A stretch of DNA of 64,000 nt from UBA1756 sp045130235 (GTDB taxonomy: Bacteria > Bacteroidota > Bacteroidia > Bacteroidales > WCHB1-69): positions 46,482 to 110,481 of the forward strand of contig JBGUPJ010000043.1 of the NCBI GenBank assembly GCA_045130235.1, in the 5' to 3' direction. Position numbers and translations under genes: made by a program. Positions 1 through 9,684 of the stretch are shown here, one piece after another. Numbering within the stretch: the stretch's first letter is position 1; every line of letters starts with the position of its first letter. Below the pieces are notes generated by a model. It was not told where the DNA came from. It searched no databases and was given only the letters and a program-made list of their open reading frames with translations.

Positions 1-494
1 TATGGCGCACGGCGGAACAGCCCGTTGACGGTCGCACCCGCTCCATCGGGGTGCATTTCTCCGTTCCCGAAGACGGCGGCGAATACACCCGCAACATCGA
101 CCTTTTCATGCCGATGTATTGGCAGGAGGTGGCAGCGTGGGCCGACAGCCGCCCGATGCGCAGGCCCAGCGACTACGAGGCTTTCAAGCAGTGCCGCGCC
201 GATGATGCCATCGCTCAAGTGCTTTCCTATCTTCCCGAATTAAAAGGAAATATCGAACAAGTCTTCACCTCCACTCCCCTCACCTACCACGATTATACGG
301 GCACCTATGAAGGCAGTGCGTATGGCATTTGCACCGATTGCAACAATCTGATGGTCACAATATTGCCCACCAAAACACCCCTCCCCAACCTGTTCCTGAC
401 TGGACAAAGCATCAACTTCCACGGGGTATTAGGCGTGACCGTGACAGCCAAAATTACCTGCGCACAGCTTATTGAAGCTCTTCCAACGCTCTGA
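1..494 (+). CDS. C-terminal part of a phytoene desaturase / retinol saturase-like FAD oxidoreductase (5' truncated)
   Basis: The frame is open from base 3 of the window, so the gene starts upstream; about 163 codons are visible. The segment near the end reading PNLFLTGQSINFHGVLGV is typical of the C-terminal FAD-binding stretch of the phytoene dehydrogenase / all-trans-retinol 13,14-reductase family. These enzymes are NAD(P)/FAD-dependent and saturate or isomerise polyene chains. The Rossmann N-terminus is outside the window, so the substrate cannot be judged. The gene converges on the S41 protease gene and their 3' ends overlap by 26 bases. Confidence 0.72.
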   Translation, partial: WRTAEQPVDGRTRSIGVHFSVPEDGGEYTRNIDLFMPMYWQEVAAWADSRPMRRPSDYEAFKQCRADDAIAQVLSYLPELKGNIEQVFTSTPLTYHDYTGTYEGSAYGICTDCNNLMVTILPTKTPLPNLFLTGQSINFHGVLGVTVTAKITCAQLIEALPTL

Positions 495-2049
495 TAATCA
501 CCTTGTCGGAAGTGTTGATGACGGGATAGAACCCTTCTTCCTGATACAAGTTCCTTCCTATCAAAGCTTTCAGCCACAATTTCAGCTCTTTTGAAGAGGC
601 TTCATTAAGAGAAACAGAGCCATATTTCTTTTGATAGAAGGAAAGAAAATCTTGTTCAACGGCAGTAGGAAGAACCATGTTTTTGACAAACGATTCGGCG
701 GTGGGATAGCTTTTCAGCAGTGGTTCTTTATTTTGATTAGCGAAGTTGAAGGCATACTCTGTCACCAATCCCGTATTAAATATTTCATTGAAAGCCATTG
801 CATTAGAATCCCTATCGAGAGGCACAAAAATGTCAGGCATAATGCCGCCGCCGCCATATACGGTACGGCCTTTCTTGGTGGTATAGCGAATACTTTTATC
901 CAACTTGATGCTGTCGGCGCTATCCATCTCCCCATTTTCATAGCGGCGCACAAGATCTTCGTAGTAATCCTCAGTGCCGCCAGAGTATTTGCGCTGGATG
1001 CAGCGACCGCTGGGGGTATAGTAACGGGCTACTGTAAGACGTACCGACGAGCCATCCGACAGATCAAAAGCCTGCTGCACCAGTCCTTTGCCGAAGGAGC
1101 GGCGGCCGATGATGATACCGCGGTCGTTATCCTGGATGGCACCGGCCACAATCTCGCTGGCGGAGGCACTGAAGTCGTCGATCAGTACCACCACACGGCC
1201 AGTCTCAAAGCATCCCGTAGAGGTGGCGTACATCACCTCTTTTTTCACTTTCTTCCCTTCAGTATAAACAATCATCTCTCCTTTCGGCAGGAAAGCGTCA
1301 CAAATGCTTGTGGCAGCCGTAAGATAACCACCGCCATTGCCACGCAAGTCGAGCACAAGGTCGGTCATACCGCTCTGTTTCAACTTTTTAACAGCCATCA
1401 CAAACTCGTAATAGGTCTTTTCTCCGAATTGGTCGAGCTTGACATAACCGACATGCTCATTGAGCATATAAGCCACATCGAGGGTATTGGTAGGAATCTT
1501 GTCGCGAACAATGGTGTATGGGATTTCTTTATCGCTTCCCTGACGGACAATCCCGACCTTTACTTTGGTTCCTTTTTCACCTCTGAGTATTTTGAACACC
1601 CGTTCTTGGGAAATATGAACGCCCGCAATTCTCTCGCCATCAACAGATACGATACGGTCTCCAGCAAGGAGGCCCACCTTTTCAGAAGGTCCTCCGGAAA
1701 TGACGGCTACCACCATCACGGTGTCGTTCATGATATTAAACTGGATACCGACCCCTTCAAATTCTCCATCCAAAGATTCCATCATCTGCTTATTTTCCTC
1801 CGCAGAGGCATACACCGAATGGGGATCCAAAGTTTGGAGCATACCCTGTATGGCACCAGCAAAGAGTTCATCCTCGCTGACATCATCGCAATAATAGCGG
1901 TCTATATAAGAAAGCACCGTATCAAATTTCGCCTTTCCGCTTGAATCGGCGAGCTTGTTCGTATAGAGTTTGTTGGCTATGAACAGCGCCAATGCCGCAC
2001 CGAACAAAAAAGTCGTGACGGGCAGTAGCCAACGGTTGATGTTTCCCAT
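469..2049 (-). CDS. S41 family C-terminal processing peptidase (CtpA/Prc type)
   Basis: The 526-residue protein has one N-terminal membrane segment (about residues 7-27), so it is anchored with the protease facing the periplasm. An S41 N-terminal region is followed by a PDZ domain (about 95-175, with EFEGVGIQF and AGDRIVSVDG) and the S41 catalytic core. The core has LRGNGGGYL, a nucleophile in SASASE (Ser296) and a general-base lysine in GRRSFGKG (Lys321). The 25-residue Ser-Lys spacing is that of the family. Such enzymes trim the C-termini of exported proteins. Its ATG overlaps the stop of the upstream C10 protease gene by one base (TAATG), which points to translational coupling. The 3' end overlaps the convergent oxidoreductase gene. 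Confidence 0.95.
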   Translation of the reverse strand: MGNINRWLLPVTTFLFGAALALFIANKLYTNKLADSSGKAKFDTVLSYIDRYYCDDVSEDELFAGAIQGMLQTLDPHSVYASAEENKQMMESLDGEFEGVGIQFNIMNDTVMVVAVISGGPSEKVGLLAGDRIVSVDGERIAGVHISQERVFKILRGEKGTKVKVGIVRQGSDKEIPYTIVRDKIPTNTLDVAYMLNEHVGYVKLDQFGEKTYYEFVMAVKKLKQSGMTDLVLDLRGNGGGYLTAATSICDAFLPKGEMIVYTEGKKVKKEVMYATSTGCFETGRVVVLIDDFSASASEIVAGAIQDNDRGIIIGRRSFGKGLVQQAFDLSDGSSVRLTVARYYTPSGRCIQRKYSGGTEDYYEDLVRRYENGEMDSADSIKLDKSIRYTTKKGRTVYGGGGIMPDIFVPLDRDSNAMAFNEIFNTGLVTEYAFNFANQNKEPLLKSYPTAESFVKNMVLPTAVEQDFLSFYQKKYGSVSLNEASSKELKLWLKALIGRNLYQEEGFYPVINTSDKVIIRALEELQ

Positions 2050-4202
2050 TATCGGCTGATAATTAACTTCTTGAAGGCAATTTCGTTGTCGTTAATCACA
2101 GAAATGACATAGACTCCGGAGGGCAGTTCGCTTACTGAAAGGACGTTCAGCTCGCTGCTGGGGTTCACGGGCAGTTTGCGGACCACACGGCCGTTCATAT
2201 CAGCGATTCGCAGCTGACCATTATGGAAGCGGGCAGGCACCAGCACGTTGATTTGCTCATGGGCGGGATTGGGGAACACCTCCAACGAGAGATCGTTGTA
2301 GTCGGACACGCCATCTTCGGGATCCTCAGGATCTTCAGGATCCTGCACTTCTTCACCGTCAGAGTACCAAGAAGCGGCGAAACCATCACGCTCGATATAG
2401 TTGTCGCTGATGAAACGCACACGCATCACACCGGTATTGCTCAATATCACGCTGGGGAGTGAGCTACCCGTATAGGTGCCCAGCAGATGACTCTCATCCT
2501 CATCCTCACTACTATATACCATCACCATATCCTCGCTGCTGATGTCAAACTGCGAGAAGGTGAGCCGCACGTAAGTGGCATTCTGCGGTTTGATCGTCCA
2601 TGAGCAATAGGCGTCTTGGGCGTAAGTCTCGTCGCCGCTGCCGTCCTCGAAAGTGCCGGTAGGAGCGGTGAGATTAGTGTTGGCGACACAGGTAACATAG
2701 CGCTTGCTGGTGAAACGCAGTTTCCAACCTGCTGCGCGACCTGTCCAGTCGGAGGTGAAGCGTATGTAGGCGTAGGGGCCTTGCACATAGGGGCAGTCGG
2801 TCGGATTGAAGGTGTTACCGGTATATTCCGCCACAAGATTTCCGCCATTGTCAGGATTGGCATCATAGATGCGGAGATAGTCATGGCCGTCTTCCAAATC
2901 CAGATCAACGATACCGATAGTGACGGACTTACCGTTCTCAGGCTGGATGATGTAGTTGCAGGTCACATTGTTCTGATAATCCTGCGGACCGCTGCCATCT
3001 TCCAATGAACCGGCCGACGCGTTAACCGTCACTGTTCCCTGGCAGTAAGAAGGATAGCCATTTGTAGGCGGATGGATATTATGGACTACGGTCTGCGAAC
3101 TGGTAAAACCGCCCACTGCATCGTTGCCGTTGGTGGCCACGGTATAGAATCCGTTACCTGTGCCTCCCCATCCCCAGTTGAAATGGAAGAGGTTGTCGGA
3201 GTCATAGCCATCGCACACGAAGGCATGACCGCCTTCGCCCTCAGCGTAACCACTATAGATGATAGGATAACCATTGTCAAGATCGCCTTTCAGCAAGTCA
3301 ATCCACTGCTCATCGGTATAGCTGCTACCGCCCCACGGCCCCCAGCCGCCACCACGATTAGCGGTGGCAATGTCGTTGGAATATTTGTAATAATCTCTCA
3401 GAGAGTTCTTACAATCAGCAGTTTGCGCACCCGACCCTTCCGGATCAAAGCCCATCTCGACGGCGATTGCGCAATGGAAAATCAGCTTGGCCACTTCGTT
3501 GTTTTTCTTATTCAACGAATACGGCATGACATTGTAGTTGTAATTTTGCTGGGCATAATTGACAGAGAAATAGCCGTATGAGGAGTAGTAGCCATGATTA
3601 CCCTGCCCAGTAGCGGGGTAGCGATAGTAGTGGATGACCGATGCCATAGCAAGTGCCACACAGCCACACGGCACATGACCGCCGTAGCCATAAGGTGATT
3701 CGTCGTCGGCGGGACAGAGGTCGTTATAGTATTTGCTCTGGTTCCATTTGGAGAGAAGGAGCGGAGACACCACCTCGCTTCGGGTGGCGCGACTGCCAGC
3801 AGTTTCCAGTTCCTGCCATTGGCGGGCCACTTCGTCGGTGGCGGACAGGTGCTGTTGGCGGGTCTGATAAACCATTTCCTTATAGCCGTTCAGCCAGTAC
3901 AAGGCGGCCGGTGCGGAGTTGTCGAGCGGGAAGTCCTCATCGGCCGAATAGGCCACAACCGGTGAGAAGGCATCATCGGTAGCCATGATGAGAAAACCGC
4001 CATTTTGGAAATGGAGGATGGCCATCAGCGTGTCGCTACCTTCCGTTAGGAAGTCCACGTTCTTCACCACAGAAACCTGATGGGTGCGCTGCTGGAAAGC
4101 ATTACTACCCAATTGAATAACTCTTGAGGCCGGTACTCCATCCGCATAAATCGAAAGCGGCAAAAGTGCGGCAATAATGAAGGATAAAAGAAGTTTTTTC
4201 AT
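2049..4202 (-). CDS. Secreted C10 (streptopain-like) cysteine protease with two CUB domains and T9SS C-terminal signal
   Basis: The 717-residue protein has, in order: a signal peptide (1-20), a streptopain-type propeptide (about 22-140), a C10 catalytic domain with Cys181 in PCGCVALAMAS and His326 in GGHAFVCDGY followed by the conserved FNWGWGG, two CUB-like beta-sandwich domains (about 388-500 and 505-625), an acidic (DPE) repeat linker, and a final domain of about 75 residues. That last domain begins EVFPNPA and ends KKLIISR, as in type A sorting domains of the type IX secretion system. Inference: it is exported by T9SS, attached at or released from the surface, and degrades proteins. The CUB pair may aid substrate binding. 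It is the first gene of a two-gene unit with the S41 protease. Confidence 0.93.
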   Translation of the reverse strand: MKKLLLSFIIAALLPLSIYADGVPASRVIQLGSNAFQQRTHQVSVVKNVDFLTEGSDTLMAILHFQNGGFLIMATDDAFSPVVAYSADEDFPLDNSAPAALYWLNGYKEMVYQTRQQHLSATDEVARQWQELETAGSRATRSEVVSPLLLSKWNQSKYYNDLCPADDESPYGYGGHVPCGCVALAMASVIHYYRYPATGQGNHGYYSSYGYFSVNYAQQNYNYNVMPYSLNKKNNEVAKLIFHCAIAVEMGFDPEGSGAQTADCKNSLRDYYKYSNDIATANRGGGWGPWGGSSYTDEQWIDLLKGDLDNGYPIIYSGYAEGEGGHAFVCDGYDSDNLFHFNWGWGGTGNGFYTVATNGNDAVGGFTSSQTVVHNIHPPTNGYPSYCQGTVTVNASAGSLEDGSGPQDYQNNVTCNYIIQPENGKSVTIGIVDLDLEDGHDYLRIYDANPDNGGNLVAEYTGNTFNPTDCPYVQGPYAYIRFTSDWTGRAAGWKLRFTSKRYVTCVANTNLTAPTGTFEDGSGDETYAQDAYCSWTIKPQNATYVRLTFSQFDISSEDMVMVYSSEDEDESHLLGTYTGSSLPSVILSNTGVMRVRFISDNYIERDGFAASWYSDGEEVQDPEDPEDPEDGVSDYNDLSLEVFPNPAHEQINVLVPARFHNGQLRIADMNGRVVRKLPVNPSSELNVLSVSELPSGVYVISVINDNEIAFKKLIISR

Positions 4203-4220
4203 GTTAAAATTTTAAGGGCA

Positions 4221-4228
4221 CAAAAGTA
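4221..4228 (-). promoter_or_regulatory. -7 box for the C10 protease unit
   Basis: On the minus strand this reads TACTTTTG, matching the Bacteroidetes TAnnTTTG consensus, about 19 bases before the ATG at 4202. No clear -33 TTTG was noted. Confidence 0.6.
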
Positions 4229-4293
4229 CAAAAAAGAGTAATGTCACGCAAAAAATTTTCAGTAAATTTTCATTTTATCTGATGATTTGTTCT

Positions 4294-5310
4294 TTACGGA
4301 ATCACTAAAACTGAAATAATCTCATCCGACATGAATCTAGCACCCGGATAGCGGTCGGTATAGTCCAAGTTGATCCAAATGTCCCCATACGAATCCTCGT
4401 GACAATAAATCTCCTTCTTTTTAGACACTTTGCTAAACAACTGCTTACGTATCAGATTTTTAACTATTCCATAATCTTCTTCACTTTCTATTTTGAGTTC
4501 AGGATAGACATGAGTCTTAGTCCTCACGAGGCGTACGGTTCCGCCGACCGATGTCACACAAGCGGCCACCAGCACCGAATAGTCATCGCAATCGCCACAG
4601 AAAGTGGCCAACGACTCTTCAGCAGAAGCGATATAATCACGATTGACCGGGTCGTTCACATATTTCCACTTAGACACAATTTCCTTATAAATAGAGAAAT
4701 ACTGAACATATTGCCACCCTGGGCCTTTCTGATATCTGGTAAAATTCTTGGTGGCTGCTTTCAACGAATACTGGCGCACATTCGGTGTAATACGTGTAGC
4801 CTTTATAAACTGCCTATACTTGGGGAAGGGATGTTGGAAGAATGACACACCATTGCTAAGGATACTTCTGTAGTCGATTCCCACATCTACAAAAGAATAC
4901 CTACCTGTAGCGGAAGTAATAGAAAGTGTGATAAGTATCACACCAATAATGGTCCAAACCGTGAACTTGATTTTACGAAGGAGGTAAAAAAGTCCGATGG
5001 TGGCACCTATTCCGACAATAGCAGGCAGGATCCACTTCGTGACAGGAAACACCGACTGGAACAGAACCACAAAGGGAAAGACAATAAAGGCTGACAGAAT
5101 AAAGAAGATGACACGGCTCACCCATGTTTGCTGCTGATGGATAATTTCTTTTGCGGACTTTTCTTTTAATTTCCCGCGCTTTCTGCCCTCGCGCCTTTTC
5201 ATCCGACGCGCATCGCGTTTCTCCCTCCAGCTCCTTTTGGCAGGGGTAGGGATTTCCACGTCTTTTTTGACAGCAGGAACTGCCTTTATACCTGTATTTT
5301 CTTCGCTCAT
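4294..5310 (-). CDS. Membrane protein with transglutaminase-like cysteine protease domain
   Basis: The first 65 residues of this 338-residue protein are very rich in Lys and Arg. Three membrane segments follow (about 67-88, 93-111, 117-134), then a transglutaminase-like domain. Its probable triad is Cys241 (GDCDDYS), His267 (THVYPEL) and Asp316 (WINLDYT). The ATG overlaps the stop of the upstream SulP gene by four bases (ATGA), so the two are translationally coupled. The domain family includes peptidases and amidases as well as cross-linking enzymes, and the substrate is not known. The strongly basic cytoplasmic tail is unusual and may bind nucleic acid or acidic lipid; this is only inference. 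Confidence 0.8.
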   Translation of the reverse strand: MSEENTGIKAVPAVKKDVEIPTPAKRSWREKRDARRMKRREGRKRGKLKEKSAKEIIHQQQTWVSRVIFFILSAFIVFPFVVLFQSVFPVTKWILPAIVGIGATIGLFYLLRKIKFTVWTIIGVILITLSITSATGRYSFVDVGIDYRSILSNGVSFFQHPFPKYRQFIKATRITPNVRQYSLKAATKNFTRYQKGPGWQYVQYFSIYKEIVSKWKYVNDPVNRDYIASAEESLATFCGDCDDYSVLVAACVTSVGGTVRLVRTKTHVYPELKIESEEDYGIVKNLIRKQLFSKVSKKKEIYCHEDSYGDIWINLDYTDRYPGARFMSDEIISVLVIP

Positions 5311-7019
5311 TTTTCAGAAATCATTTTAAGATTAGCGCTCAGAAAACGACCGCAGTCCTCAAAAGTCTTGAACGTAAACTCCTCTGGGACAAGATTGGGG
5401 ATCACTTTCATTTTTGTGAGCATATACATCGGCTGGGGCTGGATGATGGTCATCAGCACCGTAACGCCTTTCGATTGCAAATCCTTGATGGCGGTCTCCA
5501 TGGCATACAGGCCCGACTGGTCCATAAACGACACCAGTCGCATACGGATGATCACGATTTTGGCATCATCGGGGATGTCGTGCATCACCTCTTGGAAGCG
5601 GGTGATGGAGCCGAAGAAGATAGGGCCGTTGAGACGCTGGATATAGATTTTGCTGCGCACCTCGTCGGTCAGCACCTTCTCATCTTCCCATGGAATTTCC
5701 TTGTCGAAGGCGGTCATCTGGTCGGAGTGGTAGCCCCCTTCCACGAGGTCGCTGGCGCGTTTCATGAAGAGCACGCAGGCGATGATCATGCCGATACCCA
5801 CCGCGATGAGCAAATCCACAAACACGGTGAGGAACAGCACAGTAAGCAGCACCACAGCATCGGCGCGGGGAATCTTGAGCAGGTCTTTGAAACCCTTGAC
5901 ATCGATGATGCCGATACCGACAGTGATGAGGATACCAGCCAGCACCGACAGCGGCACGAATTTCACCACCTTACCGAGTCCAAGCAGAACCGCCAGCAGG
6001 AAGATACCATGTATCACACCTGAAAGCCGGCTGCGGCCGCCGCTCTTGATGTTGACAACGGTACGCATGGTGGCGCCGGCACCCGGAAGGCCTGCGAACA
6101 GACCGACCATCATATTACCAATACCCTGCCCTATCAGCTCACGATTGCTGTTGTGCTTGGTCTTGGTGGTATTGTCGGCCACCACGGAGGTGAGCAACGT
6201 GTCGATGGAACCCAGACCGGCAAGGGTCAACGCCGGCAGCACCGACATCTTGATGACCGACAGCCAGTTGACCTGTGAGAAGTCCATGCCTCCTTTGAGG
6301 AAGAAGGGCATCGGGAAGCCCGACGGAATTTCGCCGATGGTGAGTTTGCTGTCGAAGTGCACGCATACGGCCACGATGGTCATCACCACCAAAGCCACCA
6401 ATGTGGAGGGTATTTTCTTGGTAATGAGCGGGAAAAGATAGATAATAGCCACTGTGCCAAGTCCTAACAGCAGCGCGGCCAGACTGAAACCGCTGATTTT
6501 GTCGGGCAGCTGGGTGATCATATCCACCACCAGCACCGGTGACTTGAGGCCGAACAGCGGGTAAATCTGCTGCACGATGATGATGATGCCTATACCGCTC
6601 ATAAAGCCCGATAGCACAGGATAGGGGATGTAACGGATGTACTTGCCAATTTTCAGGATACCGAACAGAATCTGGAAAAGTCCGCACAGAATGGCGGCAA
6701 TGGCCATGCTGATGATGACCATGGTGATGTTGTTCTGCGAGCTGGCCCACACGCCGGAAATCAAAGTGGCGGAGATGACCGTCATCGGACCAGTAGGGCC
6801 GCTAATCTGTGAGGGGGTTCCCCCGAACAGGGAGGCGAAAATGCCAATCATAATGGCACCCGTCAAACCCGCCAAAGCACCGATAGCACCCGCCTCCGGG
6901 ACATCCATCACGCCAAATGCTTGAATACCAAAAGCGAGCGCCAACGGCAAGGCCACGATACCAGCGGTAATTCCTCCAAAAATATCACCCTTCAAATTAC
7001 TCTTGTCAAATATTTTCAT
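5307..7019 (-). CDS. SulP/SLC26 family anion transporter with STAS domain
   Basis: This 570-residue inner-membrane protein begins with the family sequence DIFGGITAGIVALPLALAFG, followed by about a dozen hydrophobic segments. It ends in a cytoplasmic STAS domain (about 445-555, with FFGSITRF and MRLVSFMDQSG). SulP proteins carry sulfate, bicarbonate, chloride or dicarboxylates. No carbonic anhydrase or sulfate-assimilation gene is adjacent, so the substrate stays open. It lies 21 bases after the flippase gene and overlaps the next gene by four bases, within a manC - flippase - sulP - transglutaminase unit. Confidence 0.93.
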   Translation of the reverse strand: MKIFDKSNLKGDIFGGITAGIVALPLALAFGIQAFGVMDVPEAGAIGALAGLTGAIMIGIFASLFGGTPSQISGPTGPMTVISATLISGVWASSQNNITMVIISMAIAAILCGLFQILFGILKIGKYIRYIPYPVLSGFMSGIGIIIIVQQIYPLFGLKSPVLVVDMITQLPDKISGFSLAALLLGLGTVAIIYLFPLITKKIPSTLVALVVMTIVAVCVHFDSKLTIGEIPSGFPMPFFLKGGMDFSQVNWLSVIKMSVLPALTLAGLGSIDTLLTSVVADNTTKTKHNSNRELIGQGIGNMMVGLFAGLPGAGATMRTVVNIKSGGRSRLSGVIHGIFLLAVLLGLGKVVKFVPLSVLAGILITVGIGIIDVKGFKDLLKIPRADAVVLLTVLFLTVFVDLLIAVGIGMIIACVLFMKRASDLVEGGYHSDQMTAFDKEIPWEDEKVLTDEVRSKIYIQRLNGPIFFGSITRFQEVMHDIPDDAKIVIIRMRLVSFMDQSGLYAMETAIKDLQSKGVTVLMTIIQPQPMYMLTKMKVIPNLVPEEFTFKTFEDCGRFLSANLKMISEK

Positions 7020-7040
7020 TATTTCAAATTTTCAAAAAAA

Positions 7041-8564
7041 TCATTTTTTACGTAAAATTTTAACCTTCACTTTCTCCACCAATTTGCTCACCAGCACACG
7101 CTCATTATACACCAGCACACCCATGTACAGAATGACCATCAGTGTGTTGAACGCAATTCTCAGCACAAGATTGTCGGGCAGGTATCCCAGCACCATCATT
7201 CGGCCGAACATCCAGCTCATCATGTAGATGACCATCGCCAACAAAAAATAGCCAAAAATCGCTTTCAGATTGTAAGGAATGGGATTCTTCTTCTGACCCA
7301 CTATATACGAAAGCACCATGCAAACCGCATATCCCGCAAAGCCGCCCCACGCACAAGCCATATAGCCGAATTGAGGGACGAACAGGAAATTGATGGCCAA
7401 CAGCACAGCGCAACCTATTCCGGAAAAGATGGCTCCCCACCAAGTCTGTCCCATAAGTTTATACCAAAAAGAGAGGTTGAAATAGATACCCATAAAAATT
7501 TCGGCCATCATCACAATGGGTACTGTCTTCAATCCATCCCAATACTCCCTATTGATGATGTATTTGAAGATATCCATATAACACATCACAATAAGAAAGG
7601 CGAAAAGGGTGAACATGACGAAATATTTCATCACCGCAGCCTGCGCCTCCTTGTTGTTTTTATCTTTCTGTCCTCCAAACACAAACGGCTCGTAGGCATA
7701 GCGGAAGGCTTGGGTGAACATGGCGATGATCATGGCGATCTTGACGCAGGCACCATAGATGCCGAGCTGCACCTCCCCTTCCGCGCCGGGCACGATGAAA
7801 CGGTAGCAGATCTTGTCGGCCACCTGATTGAGGATGCCCACCAAGCCCAGCAGCAGCAACGGCCACGTGTATTTCAGCATCTGCTTCAGCAACTGCCGGT
7901 CGATACCCAACCGAAGGTTTTTCATCTCGGGCAGGAAAAACAGTGTTATCAGTCCGGTACACAATAAGTTAACAGCAAAAATATACCCCACTTGATAGGC
8001 GGGCTGGTACCATGCCATGAGCGACGGGGCAGACGCCTTGAGGGAGGGTGCCACGAGGAAGACGAACAGGTTCATGCCGATGTTCAGCACGATGAAGAGC
8101 AACTTCAAGGCGGCGAACTTAATAGCGCGGTTCTGGTATCGGAGCTGGGCAAACAAGATGGCCTGGAAAGCGTCGAGGGCCACCACGGTCGCCATCATCC
8201 GCAAATACTCGGGATGATCGCCATAGTCCAATGCCCCTGAAATCGGGCCTCCGAACACCATACATACGATCCAAAACAGGAGCGACAGCAGTCCGACAGA
8301 ATTGGCCGCCGTGGCAAAGGCCTTTTTGGCATCCACCTCCTCGCGGTTGGCGAAGTAGAAGAAGGTGGTCTCCATGCCAAAAGTGAGCAGCACCAGCAGC
8401 AGCGCGGTATAGGCATACACGTTGGTCACCACACCGTAGCCGCCCGACTCTGCCGCCATCTTGTATGTATATAACGGAACCAGCAGGTAGTTCAAAAACC
8501 TACCGATAATACTGCTGAGGCCGTAAATGGCAGTCTGACCGACTAATTTTTTGAGCGAAGGCAT
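7041..8564 (-). CDS. Polysaccharide flippase (Wzx / MATE-like polysaccharide biosynthesis protein)
   Basis: The 507-residue, almost wholly hydrophobic protein has about 12-14 membrane segments. Its N-terminus (LKKLVGQTAIYGLSSIIGRF followed by LVPLY) is typical of oligosaccharide-lipid flippases of the MOP superfamily. These move lipid-linked sugar units across the inner membrane for O-antigen, capsule or exopolysaccharide. It starts three bases after manC, which supplies GDP-mannose, so the pair fits surface-glycan synthesis. No glycosyltransferases accompany it here, so it is not a full glycan locus. Confidence 0.88.
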   Translation of the reverse strand: MPSLKKLVGQTAIYGLSSIIGRFLNYLLVPLYTYKMAAESGGYGVVTNVYAYTALLLVLLTFGMETTFFYFANREEVDAKKAFATAANSVGLLSLLFWIVCMVFGGPISGALDYGDHPEYLRMMATVVALDAFQAILFAQLRYQNRAIKFAALKLLFIVLNIGMNLFVFLVAPSLKASAPSLMAWYQPAYQVGYIFAVNLLCTGLITLFFLPEMKNLRLGIDRQLLKQMLKYTWPLLLLGLVGILNQVADKICYRFIVPGAEGEVQLGIYGACVKIAMIIAMFTQAFRYAYEPFVFGGQKDKNNKEAQAAVMKYFVMFTLFAFLIVMCYMDIFKYIINREYWDGLKTVPIVMMAEIFMGIYFNLSFWYKLMGQTWWGAIFSGIGCAVLLAINFLFVPQFGYMACAWGGFAGYAVCMVLSYIVGQKKNPIPYNLKAIFGYFLLAMVIYMMSWMFGRMMVLGYLPDNLVLRIAFNTLMVILYMGVLVYNERVLVSKLVEKVKVKILRKK

Positions 8565-8567
8565 GGT

Positions 8568-9656
8568 TTAGACATATTTTTCTCCAAAATCAATCTCCAC
8601 ATCATTCACATACTGGCGAATCTGCTGTTCGCTGTTTTTCTTGCAAATCAGCAGCACATTGTCGTTGTCCACCACAATATAATCCTCCATCCCTTGCAGG
8701 ACGACGGCCTTATTTTTGGGTACATTGATAATACAACCCGTTGTGTTGTAGGTTTTTACCTTATTACCCGCCACCACGTTCTGCTGTTCATCTTTTTGAC
8801 TCACCTCATAGAGAGAGCCCCATGTGCCGAGGTCTGACCAGCCAAAGTCAGCGGCATACACGCACACATTTCTGGCCTTCTCCATGATGCCGTAGTCAAC
8901 CGATATATTCTTGCAGATGAGGTAGATAGACTTAATAAACTCATCTTCGGCGGTGGTGTTGTATATTCCCTCGCCACGCTTGAAGAGCTCGTAAACATCG
9001 GGCAGGTAGCTGGCGAATGCCTTTTCGATTTCGGGCAGCGACCACATGAAGATGCCGGCGTTCCAGAGGAACTCGCCGCTCTCCACGAACTGCTTGGCGA
9101 CCTCCAGCTCCGGTTTCTCGGTGAAGATCTTGACATCGTAGATGGAGGTACCCTCATACTGGCGATCCTCGTTGTACTGGATGTAGCCGTAGCCCGTGTT
9201 GGGCGATGAGGGGCGGATGCCGATGGTGAGCAGTTTCTGGTTCTCCTTCACAAATTTCAAACCATTGACAATCACCTCCTTAAAAACATCCTCTTTGAGA
9301 ATGACATGGTCGGAGGGAGCCACCACGATGACGGCGTTGGGGTTGCGCGCCTTGATCTTGAAGTTGGCGTAGGCGATGCAGGGAGCGGTGTTGCGGCGGG
9401 CCGGTTCGAGCACCACTTGGTCGGCATTGAGGCCGGGCAGCTGCTCGCGCACCTGGTCGGCATACATCGAGTTGGTGATGATATAGATATTCTCGCGGGG
9501 ACAGATTTCAGCGAAACGATTGAAAGTTTTCTGAATCAGCGAAGTTCCATCATCCAGTATATCAATAAATTGCTTTGGTTTATGAGAACGGCTCATGGGC
9601 CAGAAGCGGGCACCCACGCCGCCTGCCATTATTACACAAAAAAGGTCATGGTTCAT
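8568..9656 (-). CDS. manC: Mannose-1-phosphate guanylyltransferase
   Basis: The enzyme makes GDP-mannose from mannose-1-phosphate and GTP in the cytoplasm. The nucleotidyltransferase signature GGVGARFWPMSRSHKPKQF is at residues 12-30, and the FTEKPE motif and GIFMW segment of the family are present. At 362 residues it is the single-function form, lacking the C-terminal phosphomannose isomerase (cupin) domain of roughly 470-residue bifunctional enzymes. A clear -7/-33 promoter lies directly upstream, and the flippase gene follows after three bases. Confidence 0.95.
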   Translation of the reverse strand: MNHDLFCVIMAGGVGARFWPMSRSHKPKQFIDILDDGTSLIQKTFNRFAEICPRENIYIITNSMYADQVREQLPGLNADQVVLEPARRNTAPCIAYANFKIKARNPNAVIVVAPSDHVILKEDVFKEVIVNGLKFVKENQKLLTIGIRPSSPNTGYGYIQYNEDRQYEGTSIYDVKIFTEKPELEVAKQFVESGEFLWNAGIFMWSLPEIEKAFASYLPDVYELFKRGEGIYNTTAEDEFIKSIYLICKNISVDYGIMEKARNVCVYAADFGWSDLGTWGSLYEVSQKDEQQNVVAGNKVKTYNTTGCIINVPKNKAVVLQGMEDYIVVDNDNVLLICKKNSEQQIRQYVNDVEIDFGEKYV

Positions 9657-9684
9657 ACTATTCTTTCATCTTAAAATAAGGCTG

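Noticed and set aside
631..1944. Long plus-strand ORF opposite the S41 protease gene
   Set aside because: It mirrors a well-supported protease with catalytic Ser/Lys, and its translation shows no recognisable domain; a shadow frame.
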